Assembly: GCA_002299785.1 (NCBI GenBank)
Contig: DBNL01000095.1
Location: 1 to 11,344, forward strand
Direction of reading: 5' to 3'
DNA from: Verrucomicrobia bacterium UBA673
GTDB taxonomy: Bacteria; Verrucomicrobiota; Verrucomicrobiia; Limisphaerales; UBA1096
DNA: 11,344 nucleotides
In this document: positions 1-7,112 of the stretch, piece after piece
Layout: every line of letters starts with the position of its first letter
Position numbering within the stretch: position 1 is the stretch's first letter
The notes under the pieces: model-generated
Told to the model about the DNA's origin: nothing
Databases searched by the model: none
What the model saw: the letters and a program-made list of their open reading frames with translations, nothing else
Position numbers and translations under genes: made by a program

Positions 1-345
1 CTCGATTTCCGCGATTGGGAGGATCGTCTTCGCGAGGTCGAGGAAGTGATCGAGATTCCCGAACTGCGCAACCAAGTTTCCGAGGTGCGCCAGAGTGCCC
101 GCGACATCCGCCGCGAAAACAAGGAAAACGGCAAGCCGCCCAAGTGGGACTTGGTAGACATGCAGATCCTCCGCCCGATGACTGAGATCAATAAGCGGCT
201 TGAGGAGGAGCTTTCATTGCGCCAGCCCAAGCGCGAACTCATCCCGGTCGATCACGAGCCCGTGCCGGCGCAGTACTCTGAACTCGTCCGCCGCTACTAC
301 GAACGCCTCGGCGGCCGCAAGGAAAAGGATGACACCAGGAATTAA
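1..345 (+). CDS. C-terminus of a large helical protein of the vWA/GATase operon (5' end outside the window)
   Basis: The frame is open from base 1 and ends at TAA 343-345, giving about 114 C-terminal residues. A GTG at 46 is in frame, but the reading continues upstream without a stop, so it is probably internal. The residues are strongly charged and helical (Arg/Glu/Lys-rich), with the segments PPKWDLVDMQILRPMTEI and PVPAQYSELVRRYYERLGG. From memory, the last of these resembles the end of the large DUF4175-like membrane proteins that precede vWA/GATase-like genes in Planctomycetota and Verrucomicrobiota. No catalytic motif is visible. The next gene starts 37 bases later on the same strand, so the two are probably co-transcribed. 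That it is a real gene is well supported by the clean frame, codon pattern and context; the family name is a tentative inference. Confidence 0.72.
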   Translation, partial: LDFRDWEDRLREVEEVIEIPELRNQVSEVRQSARDIRRENKENGKPPKWDLVDMQILRPMTEINKRLEEELSLRQPKRELIPVDHEPVPAQYSELVRRYYERLGGRKEKDDTRN

Positions 346-358
346 ACGCAGAGGAATC

Positions 359-382
359 AAAGGAGGGCAGTGCGTTTAGTCT
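359..382 (+). promoter_or_regulatory. Strong Shine-Dalgarno with long spacer before the vWA gene
   Basis: A near-perfect AAAGGAGGG lies at 359-367, but the only usable in-frame start is ATG 383, because an in-frame TAG sits at 377-379. The core GGAGG (362-366) is therefore 16 bases from the start, longer than the usual 5-10. Either the spacer is folded or looped, or the site mainly serves a different start. The out-of-frame GTG at 370 would be only 3 bases away and would encode a 6-residue peptide ending at 390, which is too close to be convincing. Confidence 0.5.
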
Positions 383-2746
383 ATGTCTGAATACGGTTCC
401 ATAGTTTTCCTGAGTCGCGACTGGTTGCCGGTGGCGCTGGGGGTGGCGGCGTTCGTGACTCTCGTGTCGCTGTGGGGCTACGGGCGCGCTCGCCTGCCGA
501 TGCACCTGAAGCTCACCGGCATCATGCTCAAGACACTTGGCATCGCGCTGCTCTGCTTTTGCCTGCTCGAGCCGCAGTTGGTGCGGGAGAATGCCACGCC
601 GAAGGCAAATATCATCGCCATCCTGGCGGATAACAGCCAGAGCATGTTCATCCGGGACGCCGGCAGCTCGACCTCGCGAGCTGAGGAATCGGCCAAGGTG
701 CTCAAGTCAGAGCCGGGCGACTGGCAGGAGGCGCTTGACGAGAATTTTCAGATTCGCCGCTACACGTTCGACACGCGGCGGCACTGGACCGACGATTTTG
801 CATCGCTCGATTTCAAGGGCCGCGCCAGTTCGCTCATCGGCGTGACGCGCAAGCTTGGCGAGGACTTAAGCGGCCAGCCGCTTGCCGGCATATTGTTGTT
901 CACCGATGGCAACGACACCGACTTTAAGAGTCTCCCCGATGGGCTTGGCCCACTGCCGCCGGTCTACCCGGTCGTCATGGGCAAGCCCTCCGTCATCAAA
1001 GACATCTCGATCACCAACTTGGTGCAGGTGGCGTCATCCACCTTCGAGGACGCGCCGGTGACGATTCGCTGCACTGTCGCGGCGACTGGTTTTCCCGCCG
1101 ACCAAATTGAGGTTCGATTACTTGACCCGGAAGGAACGCTGATCGACACCCAGTTTCCTGTGGCCGGCCAGGCGAAGAATAAGAAAGATGAATATCAAGA
1201 TTGGAATATAAAGTTTGAAGTCAAACCGGAGGCGCTTGGCATTTCGTTTTACACCGTCGAGGTTGGCCAAGCAGAACAGCCCGACGGCCAAGCTGCGGAA
1301 GAGGAGGCCACGATGGCCAACAACCGCCGCATCGTCGCGGTCGAGCGGCGTAGGGAGCCGTACCGAATCCTCTACGTCGCCGGCCGGCCCAACTGGGAAT
1401 ACAAGTTTCTCAAGCGCGCTCTTGACGACGATCCGCAGGTCGATCTCGTGGGCTTGATTCGCATCGCCAAGCGCGAACCGAAATTCGTTTTTCTTGGCCG
1501 CGAGGGCGAAAGCAGCAATCCGCTTTTCAAAGGTTTCCGCGGTGAAGACGACGAGGGGGAACGCTACGACAAGCCAATTCTCAAGCGGCTAAACGTCCGG
1601 GACGAGGACGAATTGAAGGACGGTTTCCCGAAGAGCGCTGCTGAGTTGTTCGGCTATCACGCGATCATTCTCGATGACCTCGAGTCGGCGTTTTTCATGC
1701 CGCATCAGCTTGAGTTGATTCGACGCTACGTCTCAGAGCGCGGTGCCGGGTTCATGATGCTTGGTGGCCAGGAATCGTTCACGCAGGGCAACTACGAAAA
1801 CACCCCCATCGCCGAGTTGCTGCCGGTTTATTTGGAGCGCCGCGGCTCGGTCTCGCCGGTGGACAATCTCGAGTTTGACCTCACTCGCGAAGGGCAGATC
1901 AGCAAGTGGTTGCGCCTTCGCAAGACCGAGGCGGATGAAGAGGATCGTCTCGAGAATATGCCCAAGTTTCGCGTGCTCAACCAGGTTGACCGAATCAAGC
2001 CTGGCGCAAGCGTGATGGCCTCGATGACCGACGAGAACGGAAGCAAACTGCCGGCGCTCGTTGTTCAGCGCTACGGCCACGGCAAGTCGTCGGCGCTGCT
2101 CATCGGCGACATGTGGCGCTGGCAGATGGCCGGTGACGGCAAGCGCGAAGACCTCCCCCGCGCATGGCGGCAGATGATCCGTTGGCTCGTCGCCGATGTG
2201 CCCAACCGCGTGCAACTCACCACCGAGGCCGACTCCGGCGCGAGCCGGAAACTGATCGTCCGAGCGCGCGACGAGGAGTTCAAGCCGCTTGGCTTCGCCA
2301 ACGTCGCGTTGAGCGTGTTGCCGGCCGGCGATGAATCGAAGGCCATTGACTTGTCGGTCGAGCCGGCCGGCACCGAGACCGGAGCGTTCTGGTCGACTTA
2401 CAACCCGCGCGAGGAGGGCGGCTATGTGGCGCGGGTCAAGGTGCGTGACGAGGATGGCAAGGTGATCGGCGACGTCGAGAGCGGCTGGGCCAGCAACCCG
2501 GCAGCGGACGAGTTCAACTCGCTGCAGCCCAACGTCGCGCTGATGCGGAACTTGGCCAAGCGCACCGGCGGCCGAATACTCGCCATTGGCGACTTGACCA
2601 AGTGGGCGAAAGAGTTGCCGACGAAACAATCGCCCGTGATGGAGTCATTCCAAACCCCGCTGTGGCACCTGCCGTGGATATTCGCGGCCGCGCTGCTGCT
2701 TTTGGTCACCGAGTGGTGGCTGCGAAGGAGGCACTGGTTGCCATGA
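383..2746 (+). CDS. Membrane-anchored vWA / glutamine amidotransferase-like protein
   Basis: This 787-residue protein has two N-terminal membrane helices (about 15-33 and 44-63). A von Willebrand factor A domain follows (about 75-205) with an intact MIDAS: D83-x-S85-x-S87 in LADNSQSM and T174-D175-G176. After a beta-sandwich-like stretch (about 205-320) comes a class I glutamine-amidotransferase-like (flavodoxin-fold) domain at about 327-485, with ILYVAGRPNWEYKFLKRAL and later GAGFMMLGGQESF. The elbow that carries the nucleophilic Cys in true amidotransferases has no Cys, so this domain is probably binding or structural. A last helix (about 764-780) ends in Arg-rich WWLRRRHWLP. The topology suggests large domains outside the cytoplasm held by N- and C-terminal anchors. 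Homologues sit in MoxR/DUF58/vWA operons of PVC bacteria; no substrate is known. Its stop overlaps the next start (ATGA 2743-2746), implying translational coupling. ATG 383 is the first possible start, since an in-frame TAG lies at 377. Confidence 0.88.
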   Translation: MSEYGSIVFLSRDWLPVALGVAAFVTLVSLWGYGRARLPMHLKLTGIMLKTLGIALLCFCLLEPQLVRENATPKANIIAILADNSQSMFIRDAGSSTSRAEESAKVLKSEPGDWQEALDENFQIRRYTFDTRRHWTDDFASLDFKGRASSLIGVTRKLGEDLSGQPLAGILLFTDGNDTDFKSLPDGLGPLPPVYPVVMGKPSVIKDISITNLVQVASSTFEDAPVTIRCTVAATGFPADQIEVRLLDPEGTLIDTQFPVAGQAKNKKDEYQDWNIKFEVKPEALGISFYTVEVGQAEQPDGQAAEEEATMANNRRIVAVERRREPYRILYVAGRPNWEYKFLKRALDDDPQVDLVGLIRIAKREPKFVFLGREGESSNPLFKGFRGEDDEGERYDKPILKRLNVRDEDELKDGFPKSAAELFGYHAIILDDLESAFFMPHQLELIRRYVSERGAGFMMLGGQESFTQGNYENTPIAELLPVYLERRGSVSPVDNLEFDLTREGQISKWLRLRKTEADEEDRLENMPKFRVLNQVDRIKPGASVMASMTDENGSKLPALVVQRYGHGKSSALLIGDMWRWQMAGDGKREDLPRAWRQMIRWLVADVPNRVQLTTEADSGASRKLIVRARDEEFKPLGFANVALSVLPAGDESKAIDLSVEPAGTETGAFWSTYNPREEGGYVARVKVRDEDGKVIGDVESGWASNPAADEFNSLQPNVALMRNLAKRTGGRILAIGDLTKWAKELPTKQSPVMESFQTPLWHLPWIFAAALLLLVTEWWLRRRHWLP

Positions 2747-3726
2747 GGTTGTTGTTGATGAGCTTGCTGCTTTTGCCCTTCGCCAAGCTGGACGCGGAGG
2801 TCGATGTTTTTAACGTGGTAAATGAGCGCCGCGTGATGATCATAACAGGGGCAGGCGGCGAGAAGGAATATACAGAGCTGTTCGCGAAGTGGGGGGGAGA
2901 CTTGGCCAAGGCGTTCGACGGCAACGCTGCCGAGATGGTGCACATCACCAACAAGCCGGAAGACATCGACGGGCGAAAAACCGTCGAGTCGACGCTGAAA
3001 AAATGGGTTGAAAAGCCGGAGGGCGAAATTTGGATTTTACTCGTCGGACATGGCACATTCGACGGCAAGGCGGCCAAGTTCAACCTCGTTGGAAACGATG
3101 CCTCGGACGCGGATTTTAAGCATTGGCTCAAGCCGCATCGCGGGCCGCTCGTTTTCATCAACACCAGCTCCTGCAGCGCGCCATTTATTCGGACACTCTC
3201 CGGTCCAAACCGCGTCGTTGCCACCGCGACCAAGAGCGGATACGAGCAAAACTTCTGCCGGTTTGGGGGCTACATGGCAGCTGCGCTTGGCAACGCGGAG
3301 GCAGACCTTGACAAGGATGGTGCAGTGTCGGTGCTCGAGGCGTTCCTGATTGCCTCACGTCAGGCCGGTGAATTCTATCGTGAAAATGATCGCTTAGTTT
3401 CTGAGAACGCACTGCTTGACGACAACGGCGACGGCATGGGCACTCCGGCCGACTGGTTTCGTGGCGTTCGTACGCAGAAGAAGGCCAAGGGTAAAAGCAG
3501 TGCCGACGGCAAGTTGTCGCGTCTGGTTTTCCCGGTGATTCCTCCGGCGGAAAAAGGCATTCCCGCACCGCTTCGCAAAAAGCGACTTGCTATCGAGGCA
3601 AAAATTGAAACCCTTCGTTCGCTCAAAAAAACACTCGATGCCGAAGTCTACTACCGTGACCTTGAAAAACTCTTCCTCGAGTTGGCCACCACCAACGACG
3701 AGATTGAAGCTGCGCAGCAGGAATAA
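2743..3726 (+). CDS. Secreted legumain/caspase-like (clan CD) cysteine peptidase homologue with EF-hand-like loops
   Basis: The protein has 327 residues. ATG 2743 is chosen because AAGGAGG at 2725-2731 lies 11 bases upstream, the start overlaps the previous stop (ATGA), and it yields a signal peptide (MRLLLMSLLLLPFAKLDA, cleavage near 18). Longer in-frame starts back to 2602 would lie inside the vWA gene. A Rossmann-like core begins at RRVMIITGAGG. The clan CD dyad is visible: His103-Gly104 at the end of a beta strand (ILLVGHG) and Cys144 in FINTSSCSAPF. Their spacing of 41 residues equals that of human legumain (His148/Cys189). A perfect EF-hand loop follows (D188, D190, D192, G193, E199), then a second Asp/Asn-rich loop (ALLDDNGDG, 223-231). 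The tail at 275-326 is a Lys/Glu-rich predicted coiled coil. Several PVC relatives appear, from memory, to lack the catalytic Cys, so activity is plausible but unproven. Being coupled to a vWA membrane protein, it may act at the envelope as that protein's partner. Confidence 0.8.
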   Translation: MRLLLMSLLLLPFAKLDAEVDVFNVVNERRVMIITGAGGEKEYTELFAKWGGDLAKAFDGNAAEMVHITNKPEDIDGRKTVESTLKKWVEKPEGEIWILLVGHGTFDGKAAKFNLVGNDASDADFKHWLKPHRGPLVFINTSSCSAPFIRTLSGPNRVVATATKSGYEQNFCRFGGYMAAALGNAEADLDKDGAVSVLEAFLIASRQAGEFYRENDRLVSENALLDDNGDGMGTPADWFRGVRTQKKAKGKSSADGKLSRLVFPVIPPAEKGIPAPLRKKRLAIEAKIETLRSLKKTLDAEVYYRDLEKLFLELATTNDEIEAAQQE

Positions 3727-3744
3727 GTCTGCAACCCTTCTTTA

Positions 3745-3773
3745 TTGGCTTCGATGCCTCGGCGTGGTATTAT
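3745..3773 (+). promoter_or_regulatory. Candidate sigma70-type promoter for xylB
   Basis: TTGGCT (3745-3750; 4 of 6 matches to TTGACA) and TATTAT (3768-3773; 5 of 6 matches to TATAAT) are separated by exactly 17 bases. Transcription would start near 3780, leaving a leader of about 19 bases before ATG 3799. The position just after the upstream operon fits a new transcription unit. There is no experimental support and the -35 box is weak. Confidence 0.45.
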
Positions 3774-3798
3774 TTCCATTGGAATTACTCGCAAAAGT

Positions 3799-5331
3799 AT
3801 GAGGGAATTAGTCATCGGCATCGACAGCGGTACGCAGTCCACCAAGGCGTTGGTAGTGGACGCAAACAATGGCAAAGTCCTAGGCGAAGGCGCGAAGGCT
3901 CACCGCTTGATCGGCGGCCTCCCTGCCGGAGCGAAGGAGCAGCACCCCGCCGACTGGATCGACGCCACCCAAGCGGGCATTCGCGCGGCGCTGAAACAGG
4001 CCAGGGCCAACGCCGGCGAGGTGCGTGCGATCGGTGTCAGCGGCCAGCAGCACGGCTTCGTGCCGCTCGACACAAAAGGCGCTGTCATCCGTCCGGCCAA
4101 ACTGTGGTGCGACACCTCCACCGCCGCCGAGTGTGATGATATTATGGCCAAGCTCGGAGGCCTCAAGGGCTCGGTCAAGGAACTAGGCAACGCAGTGCTC
4201 CCCGGCTTCACCGCCAGTAAAATTCTTTGGCTCAAGAGACATGAGCCGAAAAATTTCAGGCGCTTGGCGACGGTTTTGTTGCCGCACGATTATTTGAACT
4301 TCTGGCTTACCGGCAACGCAGTCATGGAGTACGGCGATGCCAGCGGCACCGCTTTACTCAACGTTCGCACCCGTAAGTGGTCCAAGAAAACGTTGAAGGC
4401 GATCGACGCTGGCTTGGAGGCCAAGCTGCCCAAGCTTATTTCCAGCGATCAGGCGGTTGGCACATTACAGGCGGCCACAGCCAGGAGGCTTGGCCTACAC
4501 ACTGATGTGCTTGTGAGCGCTGGCGGTGGCGACAACATGATGGGAGCTATCGGCACCGGCAATACTCGCCCAGGAGTCGTGACTGCCAGTTTCGGAACAA
4601 GCGGCACAATTTACGCCTGCGCAGGAAAACCGGTGGTTGACCCCAAGGGCGAGATCGCCGCATTTTGCGATTCTACCAACCGCTGGCTGCCTCTGCTATG
4701 CACGATGAACGTCACGGTGGCGACCGAGTTGATCCGTAAAGATTTTAAGTGGACGCACGCCCAGTACGAGGCTGCCGCGCGCAAGGCCCCGGCCGGCTCT
4801 GATGGTTTGTTGCTGCTTCCGTACCTCGAGGGCGAACGCACGCCTAACATGCCGGACGGCACCGGTGTTTATTTCGGTGTCCGAGCCGGGACTTTTACCG
4901 AGAAACATTTTGCCCGCGCGACGATGGAAGGCGTCACGCTTGGCTTGAACTACGGCTTGCGCCGACTCGAAAAACTCGGCGTCAAGCCGACGCAGATCCG
5001 TGCCACCGGCGGCGGGGCGAACTCCAAACTTTGGAGGCAAATCATGGCCGACGTTTTCAACGCCCAAGTCGTCACGCTCAAGGTTGGCGAGGGCGCGGCT
5101 TACGGAGCGGCGCTGCAGGCGCTGTGGAGCCTCCGGAATCATAAGGGAGACAACGTGAGCATCGAGGAAATCACAGATCGCTTTGTGAAGCTGAACACGC
5201 GTGAAACCGCCGAGCCGAATGCCGAGAACGTTGCTGTGTACCGCGAAGTGCAGGCACTTCAGAACGACCTCTCCAAGTCCCTCCGCAAACCGTTTGCGAA
5301 ACATCGGGCACTTGTGAGCGGTCAGCGGTGA
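3799..5331 (+). CDS. xylB: Xylulokinase (FGGY carbohydrate kinase)
   Basis: This cytoplasmic enzyme phosphorylates D-xylulose to D-xylulose 5-phosphate using ATP, feeding the pentose phosphate pathway. The 510-residue length fits the family (E. coli XylB is 484). Family motifs are in order: the N-terminal phosphate motif GIDSGTQSTKALVVD with Asp9; the sugar-binding motif SGQQHG (81-86), the position of GQMHG in E. coli XylB; LPHDYLNFWLTG; YGDASGT; GGGDN with the probable catalytic base Asp245; SFGTSGT; LPYLEGERTPN; and the adenine-site GGGANSKLWRQIMADVF with GEGAAYGAAL. The SGQQHG motif favours xylulose over glycerol or gluconate. ATG 3799 places the protein start directly on the conserved first strand. 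An earlier in-frame TTG at 3745 and ATG at 3754 would add a non-homologous extension and run through the predicted promoter. No clear Shine-Dalgarno is seen. The last residues (LVSGQR) and the TGA stop lie inside a long inverted repeat, so the native tail may have been replaced by repeat sequence. Confidence 0.93.
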   Translation: MRELVIGIDSGTQSTKALVVDANNGKVLGEGAKAHRLIGGLPAGAKEQHPADWIDATQAGIRAALKQARANAGEVRAIGVSGQQHGFVPLDTKGAVIRPAKLWCDTSTAAECDDIMAKLGGLKGSVKELGNAVLPGFTASKILWLKRHEPKNFRRLATVLLPHDYLNFWLTGNAVMEYGDASGTALLNVRTRKWSKKTLKAIDAGLEAKLPKLISSDQAVGTLQAATARRLGLHTDVLVSAGGGDNMMGAIGTGNTRPGVVTASFGTSGTIYACAGKPVVDPKGEIAAFCDSTNRWLPLLCTMNVTVATELIRKDFKWTHAQYEAAARKAPAGSDGLLLLPYLEGERTPNMPDGTGVYFGVRAGTFTEKHFARATMEGVTLGLNYGLRRLEKLGVKPTQIRATGGGANSKLWRQIMADVFNAQVVTLKVGEGAAYGAALQALWSLRNHKGDNVSIEEITDRFVKLNTRETAEPNAENVAVYREVQALQNDLSKSLRKPFAKHRALVSGQR

Positions 5332-5374
5332 GCAGTCAGAGGTGGGCGGGAACTGCTCACTACTCACCGACAAG
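5311..5374. repeat. Long imperfect inverted repeat spanning the xylB stop codon
   Basis: The left arm 5311-5336 and the right arm 5352-5374 are reverse complements over about 20 of 23 aligned positions with one 3-base gap, separated by a 15-base loop. The perfect core is GTGAGCAGT (5328-5336) with ACTGCTCAC (5352-5360). The left side also shows degenerate tandem 14-mers: GTGAGCGGTCAGCG (5314-5327), GTGAGCAGTCAGAG (5328-5341), then a partial GTGGGCGG. The xylB TGA (5329-5331) lies in the stem. No T-tract follows, so it is not a classic intrinsic terminator. It could protect the transcript 3' end or be a REP-like dispersed element. Confidence 0.75.
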
Positions 5375-5383
5375 AGGCTTGCC

Positions 5384-5402
5384 TTGGCTAAGTGCTTGGC
5401 CA
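5384..5402. repeat. Intergenic copy of the TTGGCYAAGTGCTKGGCYA element
   Basis: These 19 bases match 16 of 19 positions of 9925-9943, which form the inside of the terminator after the thioredoxin gene. Here the element is not followed by a T-tract and lies 22 bases before the first sulfatase start. It contains two CTTGGC hexamers, part of the window-wide repeated motif described in the findings. The rest of the 93-base gap between xylB and the sulfatase shows no convincing promoter. Confidence 0.5.
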
Positions 5403-5424
5403 CAATTGGCGGCACATTATCATC

Positions 5425-7032
5425 ATGAAAAAACGTATTCTGTTTTTTGCCCTTACCATGCTGCTGCCGTTGGCCGGCTTGGCCAAGGAGAAGCGACCGA
5501 ACATCCTGTTCGCGTTCGCCGACGACTGGGGTAAGTACGCTAGCGCCTACGCCAAGGTCGAGAGCCGTCCCGGCGCGAACACCGTCGTCAAGACACCGAC
5601 GTTCGACCGCATCGCTAACAACGGGGTGTTATTTAAGCACGCCTTCGTCACCGCGCCATCGTGCACGCCTTGTCGCAGTTCGCTGCTCTCCGGCCAATAT
5701 TTTTTCCGCACTGGCATGGGCGCAATTTTGCAGGGAGCCAAATGGGATGCCGCCATCCCGTCGTACCCGCTGATGCTGCGCGACTCCGGCTATCACATTG
5801 GCGAGACCTACAAGGTTTGGACTCCTGGTTCTCCTGTGGACGCTCCATACGGTGCCGGTAAATACTCCTATGAAAAGAGCGGTCGGATGTTCAACGGCTT
5901 CTCGCAGATGACGACCAAGCGCGTGGCCGGTGGCATGTTGGTCAAGGATGCAAAGCAGGTTCTTTACGACGAGGTGATGGGCAATTTTAACGCGTTCGTC
6001 GATGACTGGAATCACGACAAGCCTTTCTGCTACTGGTTTGGCCCGACCCTCGTGCACCGAAAATGGACAAAGGGCTCAGGCAGGGATTTGTGGGGTATTA
6101 ACCCGGACGATTTGAAGGGCAAACTGCCAAAGTTTTTGCCAGACGTGCATGAGGTGCGGCAGGATTTTGCCGATTACCTTGGCGAGGTGCAGGCGTTCGA
6201 CACCGCGCTTGGCCTAATACTTAAGCGGCTTGAGGTGTTGGGCGAACTGGATCACACTGTGGTCGTCATCAGCGGCGACCACGGCGCGCCCGGTTTTCCC
6301 GGTGGCAAATGCAACCTGTATGACTTCGGCGTGCAGGTGCCTCTGGCCATCTGGTGGCCCGGCCAACCCGGCGGCCGTGTGGTGGATGACTTCGTAAACC
6401 TAATGGACTTGGCCCCGACCTTTCTCGAAATCGGCGGTGTGAAACGCCCTAAAGTAATGACGGGCAAAAGCCTGGTACCGGTGCTCAAGTCGAAGAAGCA
6501 GGGTCTTATTGACAAGAAACGCAACTGGGTAATCACTGGTCGTGAACGCCATGTGGCTAGGGCCAGGGAGGGACTGCTACCTTATCCGCAACGTGCGCTT
6601 CGCACCGGGGACTATTTGTACATCATCAACTTCGCGCCGGATCGCTGGCCGATGGGCAACCCGTACAACATCACTGCTGACAGCGCGCCGAATTTCAAGA
6701 CGCTCGAGAACAACACTTTCGTCACCTATGGCGACCTCGACGCCAGCCCGACGAAGGCGTGGCTTATCGAGCGACGCAATGACGAGAAATGGAAGTGGCA
6801 CTACAACTACGCTTTCGCCAAACGCCCGCGTGAAGAATTGTACGTGCTCGCCGATGACCCCGACCAGGTCAACAACGTAGCCGACGACGAAAATTTTACC
6901 ACCATCAAGGCGAAACTGAACAGTCAGTTGATTGGGCGCTTGAAGAAAGCCCGCGACCCGCGCGTCCTCGGCGACGGTTCCACTTTCGACAAGCCGCCGT
7001 ACATCAATACCCAAGCCAAGGGTCGGAAATAA
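5425..7032 (+). CDS. Secreted formylglycine sulfatase, heparan N-sulfatase-like
   Basis: This 535-residue type I sulfatase hydrolyses a sulfate ester or sulfamate, presumably on a carbohydrate, outside the cytoplasm. ATG 5425 gives a clean signal peptide (MKKRILFFALTMLLPLAGLA, cleavage near 20). An in-frame GTG at 5392 would only add 11 residues ahead of it. The metal-binding AspAsp is at 33-34 (RPNILFAFADDWG). The formylglycine signature is C80-T-P-C-R (CxPxR), so Cys80 would be oxidised to formylglycine. Other visible active-site candidates are Lys130 (TYKVWTPG), His211 (LVHRKW), D285-H286-G (SGDHG) and Lys295. The order LPDVHEVRQDFADYLGEVQ, then SGDHGAPGFPGGKCNLYD, then VPLAIWWPG resembles N-sulfoglucosamine sulfohydrolases (sulfatase S1, S1_8-like). 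That subfamily is recalled from pattern, not computed. No Shine-Dalgarno is evident. The gene lies between xylB and a second sulfatase and ends in its own terminator. Confidence 0.88.
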   Translation: MKKRILFFALTMLLPLAGLAKEKRPNILFAFADDWGKYASAYAKVESRPGANTVVKTPTFDRIANNGVLFKHAFVTAPSCTPCRSSLLSGQYFFRTGMGAILQGAKWDAAIPSYPLMLRDSGYHIGETYKVWTPGSPVDAPYGAGKYSYEKSGRMFNGFSQMTTKRVAGGMLVKDAKQVLYDEVMGNFNAFVDDWNHDKPFCYWFGPTLVHRKWTKGSGRDLWGINPDDLKGKLPKFLPDVHEVRQDFADYLGEVQAFDTALGLILKRLEVLGELDHTVVVISGDHGAPGFPGGKCNLYDFGVQVPLAIWWPGQPGGRVVDDFVNLMDLAPTFLEIGGVKRPKVMTGKSLVPVLKSKKQGLIDKKRNWVITGRERHVARAREGLLPYPQRALRTGDYLYIINFAPDRWPMGNPYNITADSAPNFKTLENNTFVTYGDLDASPTKAWLIERRNDEKWKWHYNYAFAKRPREELYVLADDPDQVNNVADDENFTTIKAKLNSQLIGRLKKARDPRVLGDGSTFDKPPYINTQAKGRK

Positions 7033-7070
7033 CGCCCTCGCTTGGCCAAGCGGTCAGTGGTGTTTTTTTC
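7031..7070 (+). terminator. Rho-independent terminator after the first sulfatase
   Basis: The outer stem AACGCC (7031-7036) pairs with GGTGTT (7059-7064, one G-T pair). Inside it is the 14-base perfect palindrome CGCTTGGCCAAGCG (7039-7052), able to form a second helix. Seven to eight T follow from 7063. It overlaps the sulfatase stop by two bases. Its plan matches the terminator at 9918-9957. Confidence 0.75.
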
Positions 7071-7112
7071 GTAACTTTTCCCGGCCTTGGCCGTCTTTCA
7101 AATTTACCTGTT

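Noticed and set aside
370..390. Six-codon GTG reading frame as a leader peptide for the vWA gene
   Set aside because: The spacing to the Shine-Dalgarno is only 3 bases and the peptide has no attenuator-like composition or hairpin. It is mentioned only as a possible reason for the odd spacing.
1733..2629. Minus-strand open frame of 298 codons antisense to the vWA gene
   Set aside because: No recognisable motif or plausible start context, and it lies fully opposite a well-supported gene.
2602..2742. N-terminal extension of the peptidase gene to an upstream in-frame start
   Set aside because: It would overlap the vWA gene by about 145 bases, bury the signal peptide and ignore the good ribosome site before ATG 2743.
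5314..5371. CRISPR-like array
   Set aside because: The repeats are only 14 bases, directly adjacent without spacers, degenerate, and part of a hairpin; no cas gene is near.
4696..5415. Minus-strand open frame of 239 codons antisense to xylB
   Set aside because: It covers the conserved kinase C-terminus on the other strand and has no protein-like features of its own.
7080..7100. Second terminator hairpin (CGGC-CTTG-GCCG) before the second sulfatase
   Set aside because: The stem is only 4-5 pairs and no T-tract follows beyond TCTTT. It is more likely another copy of the iterated CTTGGC motif.
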